DNA of 64,000 nt from Actinomyces sp. oral taxon 414 (lineage in GTDB: Bacteria > Actinomycetota > Actinomycetes > Actinomycetales > Actinomycetaceae): positions 1,798,001 through 1,862,000 of the forward strand of contig NZ_CP012590.1 in the NCBI RefSeq assembly GCF_001278845.1, in the 5' to 3' direction. Below are positions 18,401 to 27,921 of the stretch, piece by piece. The notes beneath the pieces are model-generated. The model had not been told where the DNA came from. It did no database searches and saw only the letters and a list, made by a program, of their open reading frames with translations. The first letter of the stretch is position 1. Each line of letters begins with the position of its first letter. Made by a program: the position numbers and the translations under genes.

Positions 18401-19128
18401 AGGCGTTCGCGGTAGGCGGTGCGCAGGGCGCTGGTGGCGCGGGCGACGGCGTCCGGATCGGCCGCGTCGCCGTCGCCGTCGAGGCTGCCGTCGTCGTCGC
18501 CGAGGCGGCCGAGCGCCCGGGTGACGGCGATGCGCAGGGCGGTGCGGGCGTCGGGGAGCCCGGGGGCGCCGGGGGCGCGGGCGGGGGCCAGGGCCGCCAG
18601 GGCGTCGGGGTGGGCCGCCAGGAAGTCGCCCAGGGCGCTGGAGCTGCCCAGGACGGCCAGGAGCCGCTGGAGGTGGCGCAGCTGCTCGTCGGGGGCGTCC
18701 TCCCCCACCGGCGAGGGCGCCCAGTCGGGGCGGGGCGCGGCCCGGGCGGCGGCGTCGGGCGCGCGGCGCAGGAGGCGGGCGAGCAGGTCGCGGGGGGAGT
18801 CCCGCGGCCCGTCGGCCCTGGCGGGCCCCCCGGCGTCGTCGTCAGCGGTATCGCCCGCGCCGGCACCGGCGTCGAGCGCCCGGGCGAGGCGGACCAGGCT
18901 CAGCAGCGCCAGGTCGGGGTCGGCCGCGGCCGCCAGGGCCCCGGCGAGGGCGTGCGCCCCGGCCCCCGGGTCGTCGGCGGGGGCGGGCGGCAGGAGCCGG
19001 GTCAGGGCCCCGTCGCCCAGACAGGCCAGGGCGCGGCCGGAGTCGGACACCCCGGCGGCCAGAAGGCGCGAGCGCAGGGAGCGCGGGCGGCGGCCGCCCA
19101 GGGGCGGCGTCGGCGCGGGATCGACCAT
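15421..19128 (-). CDS. glnE: Glutamine synthetase adenylyltransferase/deadenylylase
   Basis: Bifunctional regulator that attaches or removes AMP on a tyrosine of glutamine synthetase. Two nucleotidyltransferase domains are visible: GKTGARELNYISDVDVVY near residue 310 and GRLGGAETGFASDADLLF near 840. Each is followed by its helical domain (for example KLGPGGLRDVEFTVQLLQ and LGPGGLSDVEWVAQILQ). At 1235 aa it is longer than usual (about 1000). The excess is an Ala/Pro/Gly/Ser-rich, probably disordered C-terminal tail from about residue 1115, plus an acidic low-complexity patch near 100. It begins 5 bp after glnA2, so the two are co-transcribed. Confidence 0.95.
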   Translation of the reverse strand: MVDPAPTPPLGGRRPRSLRSRLLAAGVSDSGRALACLGDGALTRLLPPAPADDPGAGAHALAGALAAAADPDLALLSLVRLARALDAGAGAGDTADDDAGGPARADGPRDSPRDLLARLLRRAPDAAARAAPRPDWAPSPVGEDAPDEQLRHLQRLLAVLGSSSALGDFLAAHPDALAALAPARAPGAPGLPDARTALRIAVTRALGRLGDDDGSLDGDGDAADPDAVARATSALRTAYRERLLGIVADDLTSPDPYQHVETVGRRMSDLADAALDAALLIARRAVGPPARNTALAVIAMGKTGARELNYISDVDVVYVVAPAEGRRVPEEELLAAGTALATELAAVVSATGAEPPLWPLDTGLRPEGKDGALVRTLASHVAYYQRWAASWEFQALLKARAAAGDEALGRAYEQAVAPFIWSASLRDNFVDDARAMRRRVERASEPRDGQDRRIKLGPGGLRDVEFTVQLLQLVHGRGDQTLRVRPTLTALRALSDGGYVSRGAAGALGDGYRVLRLLEHRSQLHRLRRTHDLPDSDADLRRIGRGIDRTALNDPDTLREAFRAARRQVRSLHEEIYYRPLLGAAAGLTADEMTLTPRAAGERLAAVGYRDPAGAMHHIQALTEGVSRRAAIQRQLLPVIIGWLGEGPDPDSGLLSFRTLSEKIGGSHWYLAMLRDSPVAARRLCHVLSGARWTTDRLAERPESIAWLDDDAELQPRDAAALREEACHILRRRSLHASDAADPEHEAREAMQAVMSLRSRELLRAALADSLDGLDPARTAAILTAATDAALEGALGIATALVIARRDGARALADGPDERGRWAAARADHAIIAMGRLGGAETGFASDADLLFVHRPRGGATGASETAAEAAAAEAEEIARTVVGLLAGARPHPLTADADLRPEGRRGPMSRSLDSYREYYGRWARTWERQALLRARPCAGDEDLARAFTDLIDPLRRPREGLEPQALREIRRLKARMESERLPRGADPARHLKLGPGGLSDVEWVAQILQLSHAGTHPGLRTTSTIGALEAAARDGLIDAEDARRLTAAWQLATRVRAANVIGTGRDGGARIDLLPSDPLEIRVVGRLLGLEPGRERDLEDLYRKTARHARLVAERILFGGAGAAGGSAAAGAATAPSPSSAAAPPPDAPVAAPQAGPPRGAAVRRGSGSSSGGTGPATSNGASPGRPTPKPASAPTPPSAPGRTPPSAPGQALPAPASPGGRRRRQNRGPYPWS

Positions 19129-19133
19129 GGCGC

Positions 19134-20465
19134 TCAGATCCGCGGGAAGAACTGGCCGAGCTCGAAGTCGGTGACCTGGGCGTCGTAGGCCCTGTACTCG
19201 CGCCGCTTGTTGCGCAGGAAGAATTCGAAGGCGTTCTCGCCCAGGGTGTCGGCCACGAGGTCGGAGCCGCTCATGGCCACGACGGCGGACTTCAGGGAGG
19301 TGGGCAGCTCGCCGATGCCCAGGGCGGCGCGCTCGACGTCGGACAGCAGCCAGACGTCGTCCTCGGTCTCGGCGGGCAGCTCGTAGTCCTCCTCGATGCC
19401 CTTGAGGCCGGCCGCGAGGATGACGGCCACGGCCAGGTAGGGGTTGGCGGAGGAGTCGATGCCGCGGTACTCCACGCGCGAGGCCTGGGCCTTGCCGGGC
19501 TTGTGCATGGGCACGCGCACCAGCGCCGAGCGGTTGTTGTGGCCCCAGCAGATGTAGCTGGGGGCCTCGTCACCGCCCCACAGGCGCTTGTAGGAGTTGA
19601 CGTGCTGGTTGGTCACAGCGGTGATCTCGCGGGCGTGGCGCAGCAGCCCGGCGATGAAGGCGCGCCCGGTCGCGGAGAGCTGGTACTGGCCGGCGGGGTC
19701 GTGGAAGGCGTTGCGCTCGCCCTCGAACAGGGAGAAGTGGGTGTGCATGCCGCTGCCGGGCCGGCCCACGAAGGGCTTGGGCATGAAGGTGGCCGAGCAG
19801 CCCTCCTGGAGGGCCACCTCCTCGACGACGGTACGGAAAGTCATAATGTTGTCCGCCATGGACAGGGCGTCGGCGAAGCGCAGGTCGATCTCGTTCTGGC
19901 CGGGGCCGCCCTCGTGGTGGGAGAACTCCACGGAGATGCCCATCTGCTCGAGCATGAGGATGGCGCGGCGGCGGAACTCGTGGGCGGTGCCGCCGGGCAC
20001 GTGGTCGAAGTAGCCGGCGTGGTCGGTGGGGCGGATGCGCCCGTCGGCGTCGCGCTCGACGAGGTAGAACTCGATCTCGGGGTGGACGTAGCAGGTGAAG
20101 CCGGCCTCGGCGACGCGGGCGAGCTGGCGTTCCAGGACGGCCCGCGGGTCGGTGCGGGCGGGCTCGCCGTCGGGGGTGAGCACGTCGCAGAACATGCGGG
20201 CCACCGCGTCGGTGCCCGAGCGCCACGGCAGGAGCTGGAAGGTGGAGGGGTCGGGGGCCAGCAGCATGTCCGACTCGAAGACGCGGGTCAGGCCCTCGAC
20301 GGCGGAGCCGTCGAAGCCGATGCCCTCCTCGAAGGCGCCCTCGACCTCCGCCGGGGCGATGGCCACCGACTTGAGCTGGCCGAGCACGTCGGTGAACCAC
20401 AGGCGGATGAAGCGGATGTCGCGCTCCTCAATGGCTCTGAGGACGTACTCCTGCTGCTTGTCCAT
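19134..20465 (-). CDS. glnA2: Glutamine synthetase GlnA2
   Basis: A 443-aa GS-I enzyme of the shorter, GlnA2-like class. Signatures are FTDVLGQLKSVAI, FDGSAVEGLTRVFESDM, FMPKPFVGRPGSGMHTHFS, NSYKRLWGGDEAP and NNRSALVRVP. At the site where GlnA has the adenylylated tyrosine (DLYELAPEE), this protein reads DDVWLLSDVE, with tryptophan instead, so GlnE should not modify it. It is the first gene of a glnA2-glnE unit. Family members in actinobacteria are often dispensable for growth and may serve glutamate or glutamine homeostasis. Confidence 0.94.
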   Translation of the reverse strand: MDKQQEYVLRAIEERDIRFIRLWFTDVLGQLKSVAIAPAEVEGAFEEGIGFDGSAVEGLTRVFESDMLLAPDPSTFQLLPWRSGTDAVARMFCDVLTPDGEPARTDPRAVLERQLARVAEAGFTCYVHPEIEFYLVERDADGRIRPTDHAGYFDHVPGGTAHEFRRRAILMLEQMGISVEFSHHEGGPGQNEIDLRFADALSMADNIMTFRTVVEEVALQEGCSATFMPKPFVGRPGSGMHTHFSLFEGERNAFHDPAGQYQLSATGRAFIAGLLRHAREITAVTNQHVNSYKRLWGGDEAPSYICWGHNNRSALVRVPMHKPGKAQASRVEYRGIDSSANPYLAVAVILAAGLKGIEEDYELPAETEDDVWLLSDVERAALGIGELPTSLKSAVVAMSGSDLVADTLGENAFEFFLRNKRREYRAYDAQVTDFELGQFFPRI

Positions 20466-20635
20466 GCTCGGGACCTTCCTTGTCCGTGCTCGGGGCCCTC
20501 CCCGGGCTCGGGTCGTGCCGGGCCATCATGCCGCGCGCGCGTGTCGGACAGGTTGCACGACACCCGGCGGGCCGCGGCGGGGCGCGGGCGTGGCGCGCGG
20601 CCCCGGCCCGGCGGGCGGCCAAGTAGGCTGCGGCC

Positions 20636-21517
20636 ATGACCTGCGCACCAGACTCCCCGGCGGGCCCCTCCGACGCCTCCTCCCCCTACGGCCCGGCCCC
20701 GTCCCCCGGCGCACGCCCCGCGCGCCCGGTGCGGGTCCACCACCTGGCCCGGGCCAAGGAGCGCGGGGAGCGGCTGACCATGCTCACCGCCTACGACGCC
20801 GTCACCGCCCGCATCCTGGACGAGGCCGGCACCGATATGCTGCTGGTGGGGGACTCGATCGGCAATGTCATGTTCGGCCACGACACGACCCTGCCGGTGG
20901 AGCTGGACGAGATGGTGGTGGCCACGCGCTCGGTGGCCCGGGCGACGGCGCGGGCGCTCGTGGTCGCCGACCTGCCCTTCGGCACCTACGAGGCTGGCCC
21001 CGCCCAGGCGCTGGCCAGCGCCGTGCGCCTGATGAAGGCGGGGGCCAACGCCGTCAAGCTCGAGGGCGGGCGCCCGCGCGTCCAGACGGTTCGAGCGCTC
21101 GGCGAGGCTGGCATTCCGGTGGTCGGCCACCTCGGCTTCACCCCCCAGTCGGTCAACAGGCTGGGCGGCTTCCGGGTGCAGGGGCGCGGGGAGCAGGCCG
21201 CGGAGGCGCTCGTGGCCGACGCCGTGGCGCTGGCCGAGGCCGGTGCCGTGGCGATCGTCCTGGAGATGGTGCCCGAGCCGGTGGCCGCGCGGGTCACTGC
21301 GACCGTCCCGGTGCCGACCATCGGCATTGGCGCGGGGGCGCGCTGCGACGGCCAGGTGCTCGTGTGGACCGACATGGCCGGGATGACGCAGTGGGCGCCG
21401 CGCTTCGCCCGCCGGTTCGGCCAGGTCGGCCAGGCCCTGCGCCAGGCGGCGCAGGCGTACGGCGAGGCGGTGCGCGAGGGGTCATTCCCGACGTCGGAGC
21501 ACTCCTTCGACTCCTGA
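20636..21517 (+). CDS. panB: 3-methyl-2-oxobutanoate hydroxymethyltransferase
   Basis: Cytoplasmic TIM-barrel enzyme that makes ketopantoate, the first committed step to pantothenate and coenzyme A. Signatures are MLTAYDAVTARILDEAG, LLVGDSIGNVMFGHDTTLPV, VVADLPFGTY, AVKLEGG, VVGHLGFTPQSV and PTIGIGAG, covering the metal and substrate site. It is 293 aa with an extra N-terminal stretch of about 30 Pro/Ser/Ala residues before the barrel, so a later start is conceivable. It is divergent from glnA2 across a 170-bp GC-rich spacer. No other pan gene is in the window. Confidence 0.95.
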   Translation: MTCAPDSPAGPSDASSPYGPAPSPGARPARPVRVHHLARAKERGERLTMLTAYDAVTARILDEAGTDMLLVGDSIGNVMFGHDTTLPVELDEMVVATRSVARATARALVVADLPFGTYEAGPAQALASAVRLMKAGANAVKLEGGRPRVQTVRALGEAGIPVVGHLGFTPQSVNRLGGFRVQGRGEQAAEALVADAVALAEAGAVAIVLEMVPEPVAARVTATVPVPTIGIGAGARCDGQVLVWTDMAGMTQWAPRFARRFGQVGQALRQAAQAYGEAVREGSFPTSEHSFDS

Positions 21518-21598
21518 CGAGCCCGCCTCCCGGCCGGCGGCCCGCCCCCGGCCGATCTTCCCGGCCGGCCCCGACGAGCCCGCCTCCCGGCCGGGGCG

Positions 21599-23482
21599 TC
21601 AGTCCTCCGGGGCAAGGTCCTCCGGGGCGGACTGCGCGTGCGCCGCCGTGTCGAGGCCCGTGAGCGCCTCGGAGAAGGTCCACCGGTTGAGGAGCCCCTC
21701 GAAGCGCCGCCCGTCGATGTAGACGACCGGGCCGGCGTCCTCGGTGAGGCCCTCGACGTCCAGGGCGTCGGCCATGACCTTGGGCTCGTCCACGGCGCTG
21801 TCGATGCGCGCCCACATGACGCGGGGGTCCAGGCCCGCCTCGCGGGCGGCGGCGGTGATGCCGTCGGCGGTGATCTGACCGCGCAGCTCGGCCACGGCGT
21901 CGTGGAAGCGCCACAGCTTGTCGGGGGCCTCGTGGTGGACCGCCTCCAGGGCCAGCGCGGTCAGGAGGCTCTCGGGGCCGGAGAGCTTGTGCCTCAGGAC
22001 GAGGCGCGCCTGCCCGGTGTCGCGCAGGTGGGCGATGCCCCTGAGGGCCTCCATGAGGCGCCAGCGCCCCTCGTAGGACATGTCCGCGTAGTTGATGAGC
22101 GTGCGGGGCGCGTCCGGGTCGCCGGTCATGAGTTCCGCGTCCGCGTCCACGGGCCGGCACAGGCGCTCGCCGGGCGGCGGGGGCAGCGGACGGACCCTGT
22201 CCGCGATGCGGAGGATGACGGCGGCCAGGAGCAGGGCGCCCAGGGAGGCGAGCAGAACGCCCAGACGGGCCTGGTCGCGCAGGGTCTCGTCGTCCAGGGC
22301 GAGGTTGGCCACGAGCAGGGAGATCGTGAAGCCCATGCCCGACAGGGCCGCCAGGCCCAGGATCCGGGGCATGTCCAGGCCGGGCAGGCGCGAGGCCGGC
22401 ACGAGGCGCAGGACCAGTCCCGCCCCCAGGGCCACGCCCACGAACTTGCCGATGACCAGGCCCGCGATGACGGCCCACATGAGGCGCGAGGACAGGGCGG
22501 TGGCGATGGTCCGGCCGTTGAGGGCCACGCCCGCGTTCGCCAGGGCGAACAGGGGGACGACGACGTAGTTGACGTAAGGGGGCAGCACCCAGGACAGGCG
22601 CTGGTTCATGGGCATGGAGTAGGTCAGCGACTCGTGCAGCACGACCGCGGTGGCCGGGTGCGGTGACTGGCGGTAGAGCCTGGCGACCTCGTCCACCCCG
22701 TCCACGTCCGCGGTGCGCACCGGGTAGACCGGCATGAGCAGGGCGATGAGGACGCCGGCCAGGGTGGCGTGGACGCCCGAGCGGTACAGGGCGTACCAGA
22801 TGACGACCGCCAGGAGGACGTAGGGGGGCGTGCGCCACACGCCCCGGCGCGCCAGGACCCAGATGCCCGCCAGCCCCAGGGCGGCGCAGCCCAGGGCCAC
22901 CAGGTTGAGCGAGCCCGAGTAGAAGACGGCGATGACCGCGAGGGCGCCGATGTCGTCGATGACGGCGAAGGCCAGGAGGAAGGCGCGCAGGCGCGGGGCC
23001 CTCTTGGGGCCGATGAGGGCGAGCATGCCCAGGGCGAAGGCGGTGTCCGTGGAGATGACCGCCCCCCAGGCGCCGGCGCCGTCGGTCCCGTGGGCGATGC
23101 CCAGGTGGACCAGGGCCGGGACCACGAGGCCGCCGACCGCGGCGGCGACCGGCAGGAGGGCCCGGCCGGGCAGCCGCAGCTCGCCCAGGGTGAGGTCGCG
23201 GCGCACGTCGAGGCCCACCATGAAGAAGAAGGCCGCCATGAGGCCCTCGTCCACCCAGCCGTGGAGGCTGAGTTCCACGCTGAACGGGCCGACGGCCAGG
23301 GAGGCGGGCGTGTGCCAGAAATCGTGGTAGCTGTGCCCGACATTGGCCCACACCAGGGCCAGGAGGGTCGCCGCGGTCAGGGCGAGGGCCGCGTAGGTCT
23401 CATTGGTCTGCATATTGCGGCGACGGCGACGACGGCGCAGCCAGGCGTCAACGTTCTCGGTCACGACCGCGGGCGTGCTCAC
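21599..23482 (-). CDS. nhaA: Na+/H+ antiporter NhaA fused to a thioredoxin-like domain
   Basis: Residues about 25-430 are an NhaA antiporter ([54 protein letters not shown] with the two ion-binding aspartates), with about 11-12 membrane helices. Residues about 440-627 are a DsbA/thioredoxin-fold domain, a fusion known in actinobacterial NhaA proteins. In place of the usual CxxC after the first strand the sequence reads [11 protein letters not shown], so the fold lacks redox cysteines. A basic stretch ([10 protein letters not shown]) precedes the first helix. It exports sodium in exchange for protons. It lies 39 bp downstream of a histidine phosphatase gene on the same strand. Confidence 0.92.
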   Translation of the reverse strand: MSTPAVVTENVDAWLRRRRRRRNMQTNETYAALALTAATLLALVWANVGHSYHDFWHTPASLAVGPFSVELSLHGWVDEGLMAAFFFMVGLDVRRDLTLGELRLPGRALLPVAAAVGGLVVPALVHLGIAHGTDGAGAWGAVISTDTAFALGMLALIGPKRAPRLRAFLLAFAVIDDIGALAVIAVFYSGSLNLVALGCAALGLAGIWVLARRGVWRTPPYVLLAVVIWYALYRSGVHATLAGVLIALLMPVYPVRTADVDGVDEVARLYRQSPHPATAVVLHESLTYSMPMNQRLSWVLPPYVNYVVVPLFALANAGVALNGRTIATALSSRLMWAVIAGLVIGKFVGVALGAGLVLRLVPASRLPGLDMPRILGLAALSGMGFTISLLVANLALDDETLRDQARLGVLLASLGALLLAAVILRIADRVRPLPPPPGERLCRPVDADAELMTGDPDAPRTLINYADMSYEGRWRLMEALRGIAHLRDTGQARLVLRHKLSGPESLLTALALEAVHHEAPDKLWRFHDAVAELRGQITADGITAAAREAGLDPRVMWARIDSAVDEPKVMADALDVEGLTEDAGPVVYIDGRRFEGLLNRWTFSEALTGLDTAAHAQSAPEDLAPED

Positions 23483-23521
23483 GTGCGTCCTTCCAATGAG
23501 TCCTTCCGGCGGTCGGACTCC

Positions 23522-24247
23522 TCACGGCCCCTCCGGGCGGGACAGGTCGATGGGCGCCAGGGTCACGCCCTCGAAGGCCGGGCGGAGGTCCCGGCTCGGG
23601 AAGGTGACGCCCTGGTCGCCCGGATCCACGGCCCAGGACACCAGGGTCGGCTCCCGGGGGCGGTCGGGGTCGAGCTCGACGGTCGTGACCGAGCAGTTCG
23701 CCATGGGGGCCAGGGAGAAGATCTCCGGGCCGATCCAGCGGCCCAGCAGGGTCATGAGCGTCATGCCGTGGGAGACGACGAGGACCCGGGCGTCGGGCCG
23801 CCCGGCGTGCGCGTCCTCGCGCAGGTCCGCCACGACGCGGGCCAGGGCGGCGTCGACGTGGGCGAGGTAGTCGGCGGCGCCGATCCCACCGGGCGCCCCG
23901 GGATGGGCGCCGCTGAGCACCCCGGGCAGATGGCGGGCCGGGTCCAGGGCCCGCAGCATCTCCTCGTCCGGCCCGCCGTCGTAGATCCCGTAGTCGTACT
24001 CGCGCAGCCCGTCCAGCACCACCCGTTCGACGTCGGGCCTGCCGGCCAGCAGGATGTCCGCGGTCTGGATCACGCGCCCCTGGGGGCTGAGGTAGGCGCG
24101 CGCCAGCGGGAGGCGGCCCAGGTACTCGGCGGTCGCGCGCGCCCCGCGGCGCCCCTCGGGAGTCAAGGGCGAGTCGCTGGACCCCTGGGTCCGGCGCCGC
24201 TCGTTGAGGACGGTGCGCCCGTGACGCACGAAGTGGATTGCGCTCAT
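23522..24247 (-). CDS. Histidine phosphatase family protein
   Basis: A 241-aa member of the phosphoglycerate-mutase-like family. It has [12 protein letters not shown] (phospho-histidine), [23 protein letters not shown] and [11 protein letters not shown] (second histidine). The C-terminal region continues with [11 protein letters not shown], as in fructose-bisphosphatase-like or broad-specificity phosphatases. It lies 39 bp upstream of nhaA and divergent from map. Only about 35% of residues resemble the other histidine phosphatase in this window by eye, so they are not a recent duplication. Substrate unknown. Confidence 0.88.
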   Translation of the reverse strand: MSAIHFVRHGRTVLNERRRTQGSSDSPLTPEGRRGARATAEYLGRLPLARAYLSPQGRVIQTADILLAGRPDVERVVLDGLREYDYGIYDGGPDEEMLRALDPARHLPGVLSGAHPGAPGGIGAADYLAHVDAALARVVADLREDAHAGRPDARVLVVSHGMTLMTLLGRWIGPEIFSLAPMANCSVTTVELDPDRPREPTLVSWAVDPGDQGVTFPSRDLRPAFEGVTLAPIDLSRPEGP

Positions 24248-24319
24248 CGGCTCATCGTAGACGGGGCGCGGGCGGGGCGGGCGGGGCGCGACGGCGTCGG
24301 CCCCTCCTATGCTGGCCCC

Positions 24320-25216
24320 ATGATGTCCGCCGATTCACCGCTCTCCCCGGCCGATCGCGCCCCGCGGGGCACGCTCACGAAGGGACGGCTCAGTCCCGAC
24401 CGCCACGTCCCGGGTTCGATCCCCCGCCCCGAGTACATGTTCCACGACGGGCCCGAACGGGTGACGGCCTCCGACGTCAAGGACGCCGAGACCGTCGAGC
24501 GCATCCGGGCCGCCGGCCGGATCGCGGCCCGCGCCCTGGCGCAGGCCGCCGCCGCCATCGCCCCCGGCGTGACCACCGACGAGCTCGACCGCATCGCCCA
24601 CGAGTACATGTGCGACCACGGCGCCTACCCGTCCTGCCTGGGCTACATGGGCTTCCCCAAGTCGATCTGCACCTCGGTCAACGAGGTCATCTGCCACGGC
24701 ATCCCGGACTCCACGGTGCTGGCCGAGGGCGATCTGATCAACCTGGACGTGACCGCCTATCTCGACGGCGTCCACGGCGACACCAACGCCACCTTCCCCG
24801 TCGGCCGGGTCGACCCCGAGACCGCCGCCCTCATCGAGCGCACCCGCACCGCCATGGAGCGCGGCATCCGGGCCGTGCGCCCCGGCCGTGAGATCAATGT
24901 CATCGGCCGCGTCATCGAGAAGTACGCCAAGCGCTTCGACTACGGGGTCGTGCGCGACTACACCGGTCACGGCGTGGGCGAGGCCTTCCACTCCGGGCTC
25001 ATCATTCCGCACTACGACGCCGCCCCCGCCTACAGCACCGTCATGGAGGTGGGCATGGTCTTCACCATCGAGCCGATGCTGACCCTGGGGGACCAGGACT
25101 GGGAGCAGTGGGACGACGGCTGGACCGTGGTGACCCGGGACCGCTCGCGCACCGCCCAGTTCGAGCACACGCTGGTGGTCACCGAGGACGGCGCCGAGGT
25201 GCTGACCCTCCCCTAG
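24320..25216 (+). CDS. map: Methionine aminopeptidase, type I with N-terminal extension
   Basis: Removes the initiator methionine from nascent proteins. The five metal ligands fit [21 protein letters not shown] (two Asp), [11 protein letters not shown] (His), FTIEPML (Glu) and [10 protein letters not shown] (Glu). The N-terminal 40 residues ([22 protein letters not shown]) form the extension with a PxxP-like segment seen in actinobacterial MetAP1c enzymes, which is thought to contact the ribosome. Length is 298 aa; two adjacent ATGs at 24320 and 24323 are possible starts. No operon partner is evident. Confidence 0.95.
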   Translation: MMSADSPLSPADRAPRGTLTKGRLSPDRHVPGSIPRPEYMFHDGPERVTASDVKDAETVERIRAAGRIAARALAQAAAAIAPGVTTDELDRIAHEYMCDHGAYPSCLGYMGFPKSICTSVNEVICHGIPDSTVLAEGDLINLDVTAYLDGVHGDTNATFPVGRVDPETAALIERTRTAMERGIRAVRPGREINVIGRVIEKYAKRFDYGVVRDYTGHGVGEAFHSGLIIPHYDAAPAYSTVMEVGMVFTIEPMLTLGDQDWEQWDDGWTVVTRDRSRTAQFEHTLVVTEDGAEVLTLP

Positions 25217-25310
25217 ACCCCGCCCCGGCCCGCCCCTCCCCCGGGCTCCCCGAGCGCGGACCGGGGCGTCGTGGAGAGAGCTCCCCCGGGTGGGATTCCG
25301 AGGAAACCTC

Positions 25311-25338
25311 GTGACACCCCCGCACCGGGGTGTAGATT
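25311..25338 (+). promoter_or_regulatory. Promoter candidate for the 25393 gene
   Basis: GTGACA (25311-25316) and TAGATT (25333-25338) are 16 bp apart, with an extended -10 TG just before the -10. The predicted transcript starts about 45 bp before the ATG at 25393. Confidence 0.5.
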
Positions 25339-25392
25339 CTGTCCCGGGCGACATCGGTCGCGTCCCCATCCTGTTCACCTCCGGAGGTCTTC

Positions 25393-26562
25393 ATGGCACT
25401 GCGCTTCAACCCCCCGCCGAACTGGCCGGCACCGCCCGACGGCTTCGTGCCCCCGGCCGGCTGGCAGCCAGACCCGGCCTGGGGCCCGGCGCCCGAGGGC
25501 TGGCAGCTGTGGGTCGACGACTCGGCGACCACGGGCCCCAACGCCTCCGCCCCCCAGTCCTCCTCCGGCGCGGATCCGGCCTGGGCTCCGACGCAGGCCG
25601 TGTCCACGAGCTCCTCCGCCGCCGTCGCCGACCCCACGGGGGCCCCGGTCTCGGCGCCCAGCGGGGACTACGCCTCCGGGCCGATGAGCTCGCCCAACCC
25701 CATGGGGATGTCCGCCCCCAGCGGCATGTCCGCCGCCCCGTCCACCTCCTCGGCCCCCGCGGCGAGCCCCTACGCGGCGAACATGGACTACGCGCAGGCC
25801 CCGACGCCCTACCAGAACCAGCCCTACCAGGGCCTGAGTATGCCCGCGGACCCGCAGTCGAGCTGGCAGCCGGGCGGCCCCGACGGCGCTGCGGGCGGCT
25901 CACCGGACAAGCCGGTGACCAAGCAGTGGTGGTTCTGGACCATTATCGCCGTCGTGGTCGTCGCGCTCGTCGCGGTCGGCGTCGTCGTCGCCCTCAACCT
26001 CAACAAGAACGACAATGCGAAGGGCGGCAGCACCCGCGCCGGCGGGGGCGGCTCGACGCACAGCCAGCCGAGCGGCGACACGACCGGCAGCACTCCCAAT
26101 ACGAGCAACCGGGGCAGATCCATGGACAACCCGGCTTCCATGGGGGACACTTTCACCTTCCACGCCTCGGAGTACTCCGATGACCCGGACGCGACCGTGG
26201 ACATCGCCTTCGAGGAGATCCAGTGGGACGCCACGCAGGACATCAGCAAGGCCTACACCTCCCAGACGCCCTCCGCGGACCAGGTCTACATCCGCCTCAA
26301 GATCAAAGTCACCTATCACGGCAAGGGCAAGTTCGACCCCTTCAACCTCCAGGTCGCCTATGTGAAGGACGGGAATTCCACCGACACGTCGTACGTCTCC
26401 ACGAACGATGAGTTCAGGAAGCAGTCCGCGCCGCGCGATGGCGGCAGCGCCTCGGGCTTCGTCACCTTCCTCATCTCGAAGAGCGATGTGAAGGAGGGCG
26501 TCTTCGCCATCAGCGTCTTCTTCTTCGAGAACGGTGAGGAGGTGTACCTCAAGGCCGACTGA
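25393..26562 (+). CDS. Proline-rich single-pass membrane protein with extracytoplasmic domain
   Basis: A 389-aa protein of unknown function with a clear ribosome site (GGAGGT) before its ATG. Residues 1-40 (PPNWPAPPDGFVPPAGWQP, then DPAWGPAPEGWQLWV) form a tryptophan/proline motif shared by many actinobacterial membrane proteins. Residues 40-170 are Ser/Pro/Ala/Met-rich and low complexity. One membrane helix spans about 183-205. The remaining part from about 245 is a beta-rich exported domain resembling the DUF4352-type immunoglobulin-like fold (TFTFHASEYSD, VYIRLKIKVTYHG). A cell-surface or sensor role is possible but unproven. Confidence 0.75.
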   Translation: MALRFNPPPNWPAPPDGFVPPAGWQPDPAWGPAPEGWQLWVDDSATTGPNASAPQSSSGADPAWAPTQAVSTSSSAAVADPTGAPVSAPSGDYASGPMSSPNPMGMSAPSGMSAAPSTSSAPAASPYAANMDYAQAPTPYQNQPYQGLSMPADPQSSWQPGGPDGAAGGSPDKPVTKQWWFWTIIAVVVVALVAVGVVVALNLNKNDNAKGGSTRAGGGGSTHSQPSGDTTGSTPNTSNRGRSMDNPASMGDTFTFHASEYSDDPDATVDIAFEEIQWDATQDISKAYTSQTPSADQVYIRLKIKVTYHGKGKFDPFNLQVAYVKDGNSTDTSYVSTNDEFRKQSAPRDGGSASGFVTFLISKSDVKEGVFAISVFFFENGEEVYLKAD

Positions 26563-26589
26563 CGGCCCTGGCGCCTAACCGGCGCGGCG

Positions 26590-26629
26590 CGCGGCGGCCG
26601 CCCACTGATCTCGGTGGGCGGCCGCCGCG
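26590..26629. terminator. Strong hairpin between convergent transcripts
   Basis: A 16-bp perfect stem (26590-26605 with 26614-26629) with an 8-nt loop lies 28 bp after the membrane-protein stop and just beyond the 3' end of rnpB, which is transcribed toward it. It probably acts on both strands. Confidence 0.7.
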
Positions 26630-26644
26630 CTGCGCGAAGCCGCG

Positions 26645-27037
<393 letters not shown>

Positions 27038-27140
27038 GCACTCTACCGCCTCGCCCGCCCGGCCGCAGCCGACTCCACCGGCCCCACCGGCCCACTGCGC
27101 GCCGTCCGGTGCCCGGTGCCCGGCGGGCGCCCGGCCGCGC

Positions 27141-27875
27141 TCAGATGTCCATGCGCACAATGATGACGTCGTTCTCCTCGGCGTGGATGACTTCGTCGGC
27201 GGGGGCCGCGGCGATCCGCGAGTACTCCCTGGGACTGATCTGGATCGGGGAGCCCTCGAGCCGGCGTCCGTGGAGGGCGACGGCCCCCAGGCCCCCGGTG
27301 GCGGCCCGGACCGCCTCGTACTCGTCGAGCAGCGCCCGGTCGATGGTTCCGACCAGCTCGGCGCGCTCACGATCGAGCCGCTCGACCTCGGCGTCGATGC
27401 GGGCGAAGGCGGCGTCGCGCTCGGCGGTCAGTTCGCGCCCGGCGCTGCGGATCTCGCCCTCCTCGGCGGCGAGATCGCGCACCCTGCCCTGAGCGCCCTC
27501 GAGGGCCTCCACGGCGGCCAGCTGGGCGTCCTCAAGCGCCGTCCGGCGTCGGCCGAGCTGGTCGAGCTCCCCCTGGATGGCGGTCAGGTCCCGGGGATTG
27601 GCCGTGCCCGACGACAGGCGCTCGCGCAGGACGGCGGCGCGGCGTGTGACCTGGTCGACCTCGTTCTCGCTGCGCGCGGCCCCCTTCTTGGCCTCGGCGA
27701 GCGTCCCGTCGGCGAGGACGGCCGCGCGCCGGTTGTCCTTGAGGCGCTCGACGGTGGCCTTGATGCGGGACAGGACGGGCAGGTGCCTGCGCTCGTGCCT
27801 CAGGCGGGCGAGCCGGGAGTCGAGGCTCTGGAGGTCGATGAGCAGTCGCTGCTGGCTGAGGGGGGCGCTCGTCAC
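27141..27875 (-). CDS. C4-zinc-ribbon family coiled-coil protein lacking the zinc ligands
   Basis: A 244-aa protein of the bacterial family usually described as a long alpha-helical hairpin plus a C-terminal C4 zinc ribbon (COG1579). Residues about 10-175 are a coiled coil (LQSLDSRLARLRHERRHLP, LREIQGELDQLG-like). In the C-terminal region, where relatives have two CxxC pairs, this protein reads VALHGRRLEGSPIQISPREY and DEVIHAEENDVIIVR. No cysteine occurs anywhere. The Nif3-like gene is 46 bp upstream and rnpB downstream, the usual actinobacterial order. Function unresolved; relatives are linked to translation or RNA surveillance. Confidence 0.82.
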   Translation of the reverse strand: MTSAPLSQQRLLIDLQSLDSRLARLRHERRHLPVLSRIKATVERLKDNRRAAVLADGTLAEAKKGAARSENEVDQVTRRAAVLRERLSSGTANPRDLTAIQGELDQLGRRRTALEDAQLAAVEALEGAQGRVRDLAAEEGEIRSAGRELTAERDAAFARIDAEVERLDRERAELVGTIDRALLDEYEAVRAATGGLGAVALHGRRLEGSPIQISPREYSRIAAAPADEVIHAEENDVIIVRMDI

Positions 27876-27921
27876 GGCTGTGGTCCTTCGCTGCTGGCCG
27901 AGGTCTGGAATTCTGCGGGCG

